In this document: piece by piece, positions 12,077 through 22,225 of the stretch | Layout of the letters: each line of letters starts with the position of its first letter | Numbering within the stretch: the stretch's first letter is position 1 | Origin: Hemerocallis citrina | Lineage: Eukaryota > Streptophyta > Magnoliopsida > Asparagales > Asphodelaceae | Direction: 5' to 3' | DNA: 64,000 nucleotides | NCBI GenBank assembly: GCA_017893485.1 | Contig: CM030361.1 | Span: forward strand, 143,530,941 to 143,594,940 | The notes under the pieces: model-generated | What the model saw: only the letters and a program-made list of their open reading frames with translations | Databases searched by the model: none | Told to the model about the DNA's origin: nothing | Made by a program: the position numbers and the translations under genes

Positions 12077-12104
12077 GTGGGTACGTCAGTTTATTCAACC
12101 GACG
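12077..12104 (-). promoter_or_regulatory. Hairpin plus TGACGTACCCAC before splice acceptor
   Basis: In element orientation the arms are CGTCGGTT and AACTGACG, with a 5-nt loop and one G-U wobble, followed by TACCCAC and the ATATGCAG acceptor. The same hairpin occurs in LTRs C, E and F. Confidence 0.6.
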
Positions 12105-12291
12105 AACATTATACACGGCCATCATGTCTATGCCAGAAATAGTATAACTGATTTTCCATATTTAACAAACACAAACTTGTCACATATCAAACTAAAGGGA
12201 ATGCCCTAATGATGTCGTGTTGTGATTGTGCACTTAGTCCTTAATGCAGTTATTTATATTATATGACACTAATGCACACTTGTTCGGATTC

Positions 12292-12311
12292 TATGCATCC
12301 CATACTACATA
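12292..12311 (-). promoter_or_regulatory. Conserved 20-bp LTR motif
   Basis: TATGCATCCCATACTACATA on the plus strand. Identical in 19529-19548, 22413-22432 and (reversed) 57124-57143. One- or two-base variants occur in LTR C (28665-28684) and LTR E (41035-41054), always about 200-230 bp from the hairpin/acceptor. Function unknown. Confidence 0.65.
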
Positions 12312-13234
12312 GGTCCGAGGGCAAGCCTCTTAATCGTTCTTCATCTTTGTAGGGTTCAATCCCTCTTCATGACTTAATCTACTACTGTAACTACGGTAAG
12401 TATCCTAGATGATCTATGAGTACAAGCTCGTGTACAGAAAACCTGGAGGGGAATCCCATGCCATGTCTTGACTCATCAAGCATGCATTCTGTGGCAATTC
12501 AGCCTCCTTCATGGCACACGATCCTCTTGCAGTCACCAAACATCCCACAAGCGTTGCTAAAGTCCAATCATTACTGAGTAGTGCCCACGCCATGTCTTGA
12601 CTCATCAAGCATGCATTCTATGGCTCACCCCCGCATCGTAAACTCTAACTCTCATACTTGTGTTTTTCTCTCACTTTCATCACATCTCCACTATGTACTA
12701 ATTCCATAAATTTAATGAAATCATGAACAAAACCAATCTTTTAGAGTTAGTCCTCTCACTACTACCGGTCTTATTACTTTCATTTCACAATGACCCAACC
12801 TGGTCTTTTTAATTTCAATAATCATAATTATTCATCACTTTCACTTGCCGGTGTGAGTTTGACTACACTCTAATTTTCAATTTCAATTCATAATCCATAT
12901 GTTTGAGTTTTCAAGCTCAATAACATTCTCTTTCCCAATAACATGAAATCTAATTTATTCATGAGTCCATAGCCATACATGGAATTCAATTATTCCTTAT
13001 GTATTCCACCAAATATCATTTCCACATTAAAATCACATCACTAAATGAATATTCACATTTCATAATTTTCACACTATTCTCCAATGAGAATAATTCACAT
13101 CACATCACTACATATAATTTCTTTCTTATATTTCTTTTCTAACATTTTATTTTTAGGATAATAATCATATTTTTTCATAATTTTACAATCATCAAAACGC
13201 CCAAAAAAATATTTTTTCCCACAACATAAACACA

Positions 13235-13310
13235 GGCCGAGACCAAGGATCGAACCAGCGACCACAGGGAAACAAGCCACAGGCACAGACCACTAGGCCG
13301 AACGCGCTAG
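13235..13310 (-). ncRNA. tRNA-like module 1 in element 1 LTR
   Basis: On the minus strand GGCCTAGTGGTC (13299-13288) resembles a Pol III A box and GGTTCGATCC (13256-13247) is a good B box. Their 43-nt spacing fits a tRNA gene. The arms do not fold into a convincing complete cloverleaf, so I call it tRNA-like and not a tRNA gene. A near-identical copy is at 23492-23567. Confidence 0.45.
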
Positions 13311-13393
13311 GCGATATAAAGAAGGGCTGAGAGCATTAAATGCTTTCGGCTGCAGTTACTTTAGTTTTCAAAAATACAAAACAATATATATGG

Positions 13394-13485
13394 TGCTCAC
13401 AGTATTCGAACCAGCAACCTATGAGACACCCGAACCCACTGTAGCAAATAAGAGCATCCCAACCACTTGAGCTATATGCTCAAGT
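13394..13485 (-). ncRNA. tRNA-like module 2 in element 1 LTR
   Basis: The A-box-like TAGCTCAAGTGG (13474-13463) and B-box-like GGTTCGAATAC (13412-13402) are 62 nt apart, the spacing of a long-variable-arm tRNA or a SINE head. It is in tandem with module 1 on the same strand. The counterpart in the other LTR is 23651-23742; more diverged copies lie in LTR F (B boxes at 55937-55947 and 56113-56123). Confidence 0.45.
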
Positions 13486-14389
13486 TGTCATAGTACAACT
13501 CGAACTTTAATTAAATTAATTCCCTCTGTTTAATAGAACATTTCGATGTTCAAGAAGCTCTCATTTGATTTTACCCTTATTAAACTTACTGTAAATTTCC
13601 AGATTGGCTATTCCCATCATAAATTATACTCCAGTATATTAAAATAATTTTTTCTAATAATTAAACATATATTTCCCATACAATTTGGTTAAATTGTAAG
13701 TTACTACTACTACATTTTCTTTTTCGACTTTCTTATCCAATTTTGATTTCAATAGCCTCTACATCAATTTTCTGTTTTTATTCGTTTCACAACACACAAA
13801 TTATATCTTTTTAGCCATCTATTACAACATTATCACAAGAGTCCATTTAATCACATAAAGCAACATTGTCAATTTACTAACTTTTGCATATAGTCCTTGA
13901 TGTTCATAATGAATTTTCTTCAAGCAATCCATAGCTATAATTTATTTACTCACAACTTAAATTTAATGATAGAACCACATACAGTTTGCATATCAACATT
14001 TCAATCAATCAATAAGCCATTTTTTTCCAATTAAAATGTACTCCTATTAATCTTTTTCATGCATCATTATTTCAATTCAACTCTAGCATGCTTCCTAATT
14101 AGAAATACGGAAAATTACCCACCTTAATTGGAGAGAAGTACAATTAGCAACACCTCTTAAACAAATGTCCTTGCCAAGTGCGCGATCCTCCTCCTCGTCG
14201 ATGCGCACACTAGCCTCCAAATGCCAAACCCGAGCTCCTCTTGATGCCGGCCTCCCCTCTTTGATGCAAGCAAAACTCCCACACACAACTCTCAATCTTT
14301 TAACTCACTTACTAAACTACTAGTAATGTATTTTAAACTATAGGTTTGGAGGAATAATTAGTACAAAATAACTAGGCTAGGGGGGGGGG

Positions 14390-14397
14390 TATTTATA
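14390..14397 (-). promoter_or_regulatory. LTR TATA box (element 1, 3' LTR)
   Basis: TATAAATA on the minus strand, immediately followed by a run of nine C. The same arrangement occurs at 24656-24649 in the 5' LTR. Confidence 0.65.
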
Positions 14398-14940
14398 CTA
14401 AAATTTTAGGAAAATGGAAGGCTGGGATTAACTTAGGAGTTAGGAACAAAAGGCTAAGATTCAAGGAGGAGTTACAATAACCAACCATGATCAAGTAACC
14501 ACCACCCATGACTCCACTTGAAAATTTTCTTTTCCCTCCAAAGATCAAAACCGGCCATGCACAAGTATGGTGCATTTGCACGTGCACGTGCATGCAACTT
14601 GTCACCATTTAAAAAATTGTACATTATATTTTACATAAAAATAATCATTAAAATGTGTTCTAAATTAAAAGTTGTATAAAAATAGATCATGGGCTTTAGT
14701 TTATGGGCCAAAATAATAATTTATAAAAAAAAAAATCAATTTGGGCTTTAAAAAGAAAGGCTTTTTGTCTATTTGAAAAAAGGTCTTTATATAAAAATAA
14801 TTAAAGGGCACATATTTATATACATATACTCATCATGAAGAAAATAATCATAAGATTTAATTCTACCAAAAAAAATATTGCACGTGCACACTACGTGCAA
14901 AATAAAATAATTTTCATTAAATGAAAATCGGGGCATTACA

Positions 14941-14955
14941 ACACTCCCTCCTTAG
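14941..14955 (-). other. Polypurine tract of element 1
   Basis: CTAAGGAGGGAGTGT on the minus strand, directly abutting the 3' LTR, in the position where plus-strand DNA synthesis is primed. Confidence 0.85.
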
Positions 14956-15035
14956 AATAGTTCCGTCCCCGAACTACAGTCAAGAGCGAGAAAACAAACA
15001 CTCACAACAAGCACAAGAAAAATACAAAATACAAA

Positions 15036-16330
15036 TCAAGCAAAAAGCTCGGGATAATCCTTCAACATCCTCTCCTCAGACTCCCAAGTGGCCTCTTCAA
15101 CCAAAAGGTTTCTCCAGACTACCTTGACCATCGGTATCGTCTTATTCCTCAAAGACTTTCTCTCGAAGATCAACAATCTCGACAGGAGACTCGATGTAAT
15201 TCAGATCCAACTGCAAACCTTCCGGCACTTCAGGCAAATGATGACTCGGATCTGGAATATAACCTCTCAGCATAGACACATGAAAGACATTGTGCACCTG
15301 AGATAACTCTTCCGGTAATTCAAGCCGGTAAGCAGTTTTTCCGATCCTTTTCAATATCTTATACGGGCCTATAAACCTCGGGGCTAATTTCCTGCCTTTG
15401 CCAAATCGAATCACACCTTTACAGGGCGATACTTTCAGAAAGACGAAGTCACCTACCTCAAACTCAAGGTCCCTTCTCCGGTTGTCTGCATAGCTTTTCT
15501 GCCTGCTCTGAGCTTCTACCAACCTTTTTCTGATCAGATCAATCTTCTCAGAGGTTTGCTGCACAAGCTCAGGCCCAAACAATTGACGCTCCCCAACTTC
15601 AAACCAACAAACAGGTGTCCTGCACTTCCTACCATACAAAGCTTCGTACGGCGCCATCCCAATGCTAGTCTGAAAACTGTTGTTGTAGGCAAACTCTACC
15701 AAGGGTAAATGCCTTTCCCAACTACCTCCAAAGTCTAGTATACAAAATCGAAGCATATCCTCAAGAATACGGTTGACTCTCTCGGTCTGCCCATCGGTTT
15801 GCAGATGAAAAGCAGTGCTGAAATCCGTCTTGGTACCCAAAGCTATCTGAAGACTCCTCCAGAAATGCGAAGTAAACCGCGCATCTCGATGAGACACAAT
15901 AGTTGACGGAACACCATGAAGCCTGGACGATCTCGCCAACATACAACTCAGCTAACTTGTCCATCGAAGCAGTGAGTTTCATTGCCAAAAAGTGAGCGGA
16001 CTTGGTCAGTCGATCGACTATAACCCAAATCACATCATTTCCTTTAGGACTCTTGGGCAATCCCGTAATGAAATCCATACTGATGTTATCCCACTTCCAT
16101 TCTGGAATAGGTAACGGCTGTAATAGACCTCCGGGTCTCTGATTTTCGGCTTTGACTTGCTGACAAACCTCACACTTTGCCACAAATTCAGCCACATCCC
16201 GCTTCAAACCTGACCACCAAAAATGCGATTTGATGTCTCTGTACATCTTAGTACTCCCAGGATGTACCGACAAAAGAGTAGCATGCGCCTCCTAAAGAAT
16301 ACTCTCTTTCAAGTCCGCCTGATTTGGAAC
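15036..16330 (-). pseudogene. Integrase region of element 1 pol (broken)
   Basis: Integrase inserts the element's cDNA into chromosomal DNA. On the minus strand the zinc-binding HHCC part is visible (VHPGSTKMYRDI, then KCEVCQQVKAE), then the first catalytic Asp in SMDFITGLP, the second-Asp region reading VSHRDARF, and the third-residue region [15 protein letters not shown]. The family normally has VSDRD, so the second catalytic Asp appears to be His here. A stop (TAG, about 16292) precedes the zinc region, and a one-base insertion near 15930 shifts the frame (frames 16273-15761 and 15942-15142). Near 15160 the frame shifts again, and a chromodomain-like tail (VKVVWRNLLVEEATWE) reads on to a stop at 15036-15038. 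Such tails are thought to direct chromovirus integration to heterochromatin. Confidence 0.88.
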
Positions 16331-16435
16331 GCATAGTCTATCTCTGAACCACAGCACTCCATCCTTGATTTGAAATCCGAGCAACCTGCCAGCACCAACC
16401 TGCTCCTTCATCTCCAAAATATCAGCATCAACCTC

Positions 16436-17050
16436 CTAACTTGCAATGATCCTTCCATTTAGTGTAGTCTGAAGCCTTAACTGAGCTAAAGATGCTCCCA
16501 ATCCTTGCAAGACAACTTCAATACCTGCTCGGTCCAATTCCTCAATCAGATGCTTCTGATTTGTAATCAAACTGGATAAACTGCTCTTGCGACTAAGTAC
16601 ATCAGCAACAACATTAGCTTTCCCAGGATGATACTTGATCTCAGGTCGCATGTCCTCAAGCACTTCCAACCATCTCCGCTGCCTCAAATTCAGATCCTTC
16701 TGCTGATATATGTACTTCAAACTCTTGTGGTCCGTGTACATGTTAAATTTCTCACCGTACACATAGTGTCTCCATTGCTTCAGGGCAAAGATAATCGCAG
16801 CCAACTCCAGATCATGAGTCGAGTAATTCTTCTCATGCGGTCGTAGTTGCCTAGACCCATAAGCGATCACTCTTCGTTCTTGCATTAAGACACAACCAAG
16901 CCCACGATGTGAAGCATCGCTGTAAACAACATACTCAACACCTGCTCTAGGCAAAGCCAAAATAGGTGCAGTAGTCAGCTTCTCTTTCAACTCCTGAAAG
17001 CTTGCCTCACATTGCTCAGTCCACTTGAAGTTCACATTCTCTTTGGTCAA
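16436..17050 (-). pseudogene. RNase H domain of element 1 pol
   Basis: RNase H degrades the RNA strand during reverse transcription. The 204-codon frame contains [17 protein letters not shown] with the first catalytic Asp, the conserved [20 protein letters not shown] with the catalytic Glu, [10 protein letters not shown] with the next Asp, and [15 protein letters not shown] with the last Asp. The frame is open internally but is cut off from RT by stops around 17055-17245 and ends in a stop at 16436 before the integrase linker. The sequence is well conserved, suggesting the element was active in the not very distant past. Confidence 0.9.
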
Positions 17051-17249
17051 ACTAGTAAGCGGTACGGCTAACTAAGCATAACCTTGAATGAATCTCCTGT
17101 AGTATCCAGTCATTCCAAGAAAACTTCTGACTTCCTTCACTGTAGTAGGCCTAGCCCAATCTCTCACTGCCTCTATCTTCTAAGGGTCAGTTGCCACTCC
17201 CTCCTTAGAAAGGATGTGACCTAGGAATGCCACTTCAGATTTCTAGAAA

Positions 17250-18332
17250 TTACACTTGGATAGCTTGGCATACAACTCCTGCTCTTCCAGCTTCTTCAAA
17301 ACTGCTTGCCAGATGTTCAGTGTGCTTCTCCTCCGACTTGGAGTACACGAGAATATCGTCGATAAACACCACGACGAAAGAATCAATGAACGGCCTCAGA
17401 ACTCTGTTCATCAAATCCATGAAGATTGCGGGTGCTTTCGTCACTCCAAATGGCATAACTAAGAATTCGTAATGCCCATGTCGAGTTCTAAATGCAGTCT
17501 TGTGCACATCTTCAGCTTTCACTCGAACCTGGTGATATGCTGATCGAAGATCTATTTTGGAGAATACAGCTGCTCCTTGTAGACCATCGAACAAGTCATC
17601 AATTCGAGGAATATGATACTTATTCTGAATAGTGACCTTATTCAGCTCTCGGTAATTAATGCACATTCTCATCGATCCATCCTTCTTCTTTACCAAAAGC
17701 ACTGGTGCTCCCCAAGGTGACGCACTAGGTTGAATAAAGCCTTTCTCCAACAGTTCCTCAATCTGCCGTTTCACCTCATCCTGTTCCACTGGAGCCATCT
17801 GATATGGTGCCTTAGAAATAGGTGCACTTCCTGGTTGAACAGTGATGCTGAACTCTACATCACGATGCGGGGGTAACCCAGGAAAATCATCCAAGAACAC
17901 GATCGGATAGTCCCGAACCACAGGAATCCCTTGCACTTCCACAGGAATCTCTTCCTTGTGGATAGCTGCTACCAGCTTAGAACACTTATTCTTCCCTTGG
18001 AAAGTGACTTCAGGTCCACCTGGAGCCTTCACTGTTACTGTCTTGGTCTTATACTCGATGCTTGCACTGTACACCGATATCCAATCAATGCCAATGATAA
18101 CATCGACTCCCAAGATAGTCAGCTCGATTAGATCAATTCCGAAGATTCTGTCCCCAATCACAATCTCGCAATCAGCATAGTACCGATCAGTGGTTAAAGT
18201 TTCCCCTGATGGAGTAGCTACTGCTAAGATCTTGCCTGGAAAAATCTTCGGTTCAACTCCCAACACTTTAGCAAATTTAGGAGACACAAAAGTATGAGAG
18301 GATCCAGTATCGAACAAAACAACAGCTTTCAT
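17250..18332 (-). pseudogene. Protease and reverse transcriptase of element 1 pol
   Basis: The first ATG of the open frame is at 18332, though the frame is open a little further upstream. The aspartic protease active site is [11 protein letters not shown] at residues 4-14 and the second protease block is [11 protein letters not shown] near residue 93. Reverse transcriptase follows from about residue 165: [47 protein letters not shown] and the catalytic [10 protein letters not shown] near residue 325. The frame shifts after [10 protein letters not shown]. Beyond it the remaining RT/connection region (17245-17055) holds three TAG stops before the RNase H frame. The gene is therefore inactive although each domain is easily recognised. 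No capsid or zinc-knuckle coding lies upstream; the next frame is the unrelated coiled-coil ORF. Confidence 0.92.
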
Positions 18333-18481
18333 TCCATATTCTAATGCAAAAGGTCCATCAAATTCAAAGTATGAAACATGAACTTTAAATCAACTTGCAT
18401 TTCATTAAATTCCAAACTTTATACATTCGAATTGAAAAAATTTCTTGACATCAGAATGAAAACAGTAGAAGCTACAACAGT

Positions 18482-18904
18482 CTAACTCCTACGGTTCCTC
18501 TTCGCTTCTCGAAGTTCTCCCTGCAGTTCATCAACTTCTTCCTTCAGCACATCGGTCATATTCTTCCTCTTCTCGAGTTCCCATACACGATGACTGAGAA
18601 CTGCAAAGTCGTCCTTGCACTTTGCCAATTGAGCTTCCAATAATCCGACTCTCTCCCGCAGTGTTTCTACCTGCCTCTGAAGAGATATCACAAGATTATT
18701 TGGAACTAGTTCTTCTTCTTCGTCAGAAGAGTCATCAGATGAATCCGGAGGTGGGGTGATCTCTCGGGATTCAGGCCATTCTTCTCCGTCAGAATTTGCT
18801 TGCCCTGGGTAGTACTCTTCCTCGGAATCTGCTTGTCCAGGATAATAATCTTCCTCGATAATATGCCAGTCGTCGTCTCCAGCAGGGTCGAAGTGATCAG
18901 CCAT
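18482..18904 (-). CDS. Acidic coiled-coil protein in the gag position
   Basis: An intact 140-codon frame starts MADHFDPAG at 18904 (an in-frame ATG lies upstream at 18946, but the upstream 14 residues are hydrophobic and I prefer the later start). The N-terminal half is strongly acidic and contains a duplicated YYPGQADSEE/YYPGQANSDGE motif and a run of Ser, Asp and Glu. The C-terminal half (from about residue 75) has a heptad pattern of Leu/Val typical of a coiled coil and ends in a basic KRNRRS. There is no capsid fold signature and no CCHC knuckle. It lies between the PBS and the protease where gag belongs. It could be a gag remnant, an element-specific accessory protein, or a captured host fragment; I do not recognise it. 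Confidence 0.6.
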   Translation of the reverse strand: MADHFDPAGDDDWHIIEEDYYPGQADSEEEYYPGQANSDGEEWPESREITPPPDSSDDSSDEEEELVPNNLVISLQRQVETLRERVGLLEAQLAKCKDDFAVLSHRVWELEKRKNMTDVLKEEVDELQGELREAKRNRRS

Positions 18905-19044
18905 CTTAGAAATAGGGAGGAAGAAACATAAGTCATAGAGCAACACAAATGTAAGTCACTTACATTTAAATCTCTAGACTCAAACACACACTCTAATGTC
19001 CACTACTAGGGTGTCGTTCCTTATAAATTTGTACAAGTGTGAAG

Positions 19045-19060
19045 CGTGGCTCTGATACCA
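19045..19060 (-). other. Primer-binding site of element 1
   Basis: TGGTATCAGAGCCACG on the minus strand, three bases inside the 5' LTR. Its first 13 bases match the complement of the 3' end of plant initiator-methionine tRNA. Confidence 0.92.
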
Positions 19061-20330
19061 CTCTGTAACGCCCCGATTTCCTAAATACACTGGATTCGAG
19101 ATTCCACAGGATCTTTACACTTCATTTAGTACAATTTTACAAGGAATTTAAAACTTTTCACTTTACATCAGAGTTACATGAAACTTTACTCTTTACATTT
19201 GCACGGCGGAAGTAAATTTACAACATTTAAATAAATGTACAACAACATTGAATAATCTCTAAGCATCTGTTCCTCTTTAATCTTTATCATGTCACTTACC
19301 TGCATATAAAACTGTTGGTACGTCAGTTTATTCAACCGATGAACATTACACACGGCCATCCTCTCTATGTCGGAAATAGTATAACTGATTTTCCATATTT
19401 AACTAACACAAACTTGTCACATATCAAACTAAAGGGAATACCCTAATGATATTGTGTTGTGATTGTGCACTTAGTCCTTAATGCAGTTATTTCTATTATA
19501 TGACACCAATGCACACTTGTTCGGATTCTATGCATCCCATACTACATAGGTCCGAGGGCAAGCCTCTTAATCGTTCTTCATCTTTGTAGGGTTCAATCCC
19601 TCATCATGACTTAATCTACTACTGTAACTACGGTAAGTATCCTAGATGATCTATGAGTACAAGCTCGTGTACATAAAACCTGGAGGGAAATCCCACGCCA
19701 TGTCTTGACTCATCAAGCATGCATTCTGTGGCAATTCAGCCTCCTTCATGGCACACGATCCTCTTGCAGTCACCAAACATTCCACAAGCGTTGCTAAAGT
19801 CTGATCATTACTGATTTGTGCCTACGCCATGTCTTGACTCATCAAGCATGCATTCTGTGGCTCACCCCCGCATCGTAAACTCTAACACTCATACTTGTGT
19901 TTTTCTCTCACTTTCATCATATCTCCACTATGTACTAATTCCTTAAATTTAATGAAATCATGAACAAAACCAATCTTTTAGAGTTAGTCCTCTCACTACT
20001 ACCGGTCTTATTACTTTCATTTCACAATGACCTAACCTGGTCTTTTCAATTTCAATAATCATAATTATTCATCACTTTCACTTGCCGGTGTAAGTTTGAC
20101 TACACTGTAATTTTCAATTTCAATTCATAATCCATATGTTTGAGTTTTCATGCTCAATAACATTCTCTTCCCCAATAACATGAAATCTAATTTATTCATG
20201 AGTCCATAGCCATACATGGAATTCAATTATTCCTTATGTATTCCACCAAATATCATTTCACATTAAAATCACATCACTAAATGAATATTCACATTTCATA
20301 ATTATCACACTATGCTCCAATGAGAATAAT

Positions 20331-22127
20331 CGTCGTCAAAATTTAGGCAAGTATCCTTGTACAATTTTATTGTTCTAGTACAAGCACCCTTGAAAATACT
20401 ACAAATAGTTAGATTGTGACTCCTCCTTGAATATCATTGTAGATCAATATTGAACCTCCAAATTGACAATTCTAAGAGTCACAAAATTTTCTTGTATTTA
20501 ATTTATAATTATTGGACTCTTTTACCCCTTGAGCACATGAACACATAGACTTATGAACTTAGGAGCCCTAAATTCGTAGACACATGTTACACTTAATATT
20601 TGACGAACTTGCAACCCTAAAACTTGAAAAACATCTATTATTTGCTGTTTTGAACTCCATTATCATGTATTTATGCCACATAATAACTTAGACGCCAAAT
20701 GACATTTTCCCATGTAATCTAAACTAGTAAGTTATCCCCACATGTTGCTGTCCTGAATCTTCTTTTGCTGTTTCGACCTATTTATCATTTGAATCTAGGC
20801 CCGAGCCCTGAATAGAAATTGTAGATCTGGATGTGTAGATATCGATAGCTTCCGAAAGTTTTGAATTCGGAATTACGGTCTAGGAGTTATGGTAGTTATA
20901 CTGCAGCTGTGTCAGTAGACGCATTTTTGCAAAACTGTTGTATACATTTACTTTGCAAATTAATTTAGCTGTGTAAACAGCGAGCATTTGACACGAAATT
21001 TTATATGTGGCTGCTGGACACCATATAGGACATCCCCAATTTTTTCTAGAATTAAATCACAACATTTTACACATGTATGCTTGCTTGATAACAATTAATA
21101 AAAGTAACAAGCCGGGGTTTTGGGAAAGACTATAGAGTGGACAATATAGGTAAGTGTACTCGGAAGGGGGCTCGTGTTTCCCAAATACTTGGTTCATGAA
21201 CTTGTTGTATCTTGTTCGATTCATGGAGTCAGTTACTTGGCTCATGAACTTGTTTGATTCATGAACCCATTGTGCGGTTCTTGAACTTGCTTGTGGATTC
21301 GCGAACTTGCTTCGTGAACTTGTTATTTATTTTCCGATTCATGAACCATGGCTTGCTTGATACTTGATACCTAAGTACGCTAAACGAAATTGCTTTGAGT
21401 GTAGCAACCATGTAGTAAAAAGATAGATGCATGAAGTACTACCTAGATAGTAATCACCACAAGACTTGAACTTGATAACTTGAACTAGACTTGAACTTGA
21501 TAACTTGAACTAGACAACTTGATACTTGAACTTGACAACTTGACATTTGAGACCTGACATTTGAAATAACACTTGACACTAGACTTGGTACTTGTTACAT
21601 GACACTAGACTTGAGACTTGTCACTTGATGTTAAATACCCCTATAAGTTCACCTGTCACATGTTTTACCATTAGCAGTCGTTAACTAGCCTGTTTACTAG
21701 GATGTCCCTCTTGCTAGCTAGTTCTTAGATTCCCACTACTTGTTGTATTCCTGTTACATTCTTGATTCCAATTCTTGTTCCCCATTACTTGTACTTGTTT
21801 TCACTATTTGTGGCCCTAGCTTGCACTAAGGGCATTCTCTCTTATTTTCCCCTGGTTTCTCTTTTTATATTTATTAAGCAGACCTTGGGAGACGAGCTAT
21901 CTGCTGGGATTGGCGAGCAGACATTTTAGGCTTCACTTGGAGCAAGGACTTGTTTAAATAATTGCTTTCCTTAAGGTATTTATTTCTTCTGCTGTATAAG
22001 ACTTGTTTCTGAGTTTTACATTGATCCAGACTTGAAAACTATGTAGACATTATTATTTATTTTCAATTGTTTTCTGTTGCTTAATAAATTATTCATGTAT
22101 GCTTGGTTGTATATATATATTCGTGAC
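20331..22127 (+). repeat. B-type LTR fragment inserted in the 5' LTR
   Basis: The fragment contains the B-type landmarks AAAAGTAACAAGCCGGGGTTT (21102-21120 region) and a GTGTACTCGGAAGGGGGCTCG-like block, a GTTG/GTGTAGCAACCATG block near 21400, and a splice-acceptor-like TTTATTAAGCAG at about 21889, all in plus orientation as in element 2 LTRs. It lacks a clear TGTAAC start, so it is truncated or inserted by recombination. A simple-sequence stretch based on ACTTGA lies at 21465-21630. Confidence 0.6.
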
Positions 22128-22197
22128 AACATAGAATAATCTCTAACCATCTGTTCCTTTTTAATCTTTATCATGTCACTTACCTGCATATAAAACT

Positions 22198-22225
22198 GTG
22201 GGTACGTCAGTTTATTCAACCGACG
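22198..22225 (-). promoter_or_regulatory. Hairpin and acceptor motif, second copy in 5' LTR
   Basis: This is the same CGTCGGTT/AACTGACG hairpin followed by TACCCAC as at 12077-12104. The copy in segment a (around 19316-19343) carries a G-to-T change next to the motif and a mismatch in the stem. Confidence 0.55.

Larger units (their letters stand above)
12063..14122 (-). other. Candidate leader intron inside the element 1 LTR
   Basis: In element orientation the 5' site reads CAATTAAG|GTGGGT and the 3' site reads TTTTATATGCAG|G, just after the hairpin at 12104-12084. Removing this 2.06-kb piece would join a short leader exon after the TATA box to the last 240 bp of the LTR and then the PBS. 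Solo LTR F has the same pair of sites in equivalent positions (55049 and 57343), and E and D have similar ones. No transcript evidence is available; this is inference from sequence. Confidence 0.45.
11827..14940 (-). repeat. 3' LTR of element 1
   Basis: This LTR is 3114 bp with ends TGTAA...TTACA. In element orientation the promoter TATAAATA lies at 14397-14390, followed at once by a run of C. A U3 of about 540 bp lies upstream and contains alternating CACGTG-type motifs (14577-14596). Downstream come a possible 5' splice site (GT at 14122-14121), two tRNA-like modules (13235-13485), a pair of near-identical 40-bp direct repeats around 12461 and 12588, the 20-bp motif at 12292-12311, the hairpin at 12104-12084 and a possible 3' splice site ending at 12063. 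Compared with the 5' LTR it lacks about 135 bp (the counterpart of 23273-23406). Confidence 0.92.

Noticed and set aside
13235..13485. Functional tRNA genes
   Set aside because: A and B boxes are present, but the acceptor and anticodon stems do not pair convincingly.
14095..14295. Identical 66-codon ORF in both LTRs of element 1
   Set aside because: LTR copies are expected to be identical. It spans the proposed 5' splice site region and is not preserved as an ORF in solo LTR F.
15036..18332. Endogenous pararetrovirus (RT and RNase H present)
   Set aside because: Integrase, LTRs, PBS, PPT and TSD are all present; no movement protein or caulimovirid signature.
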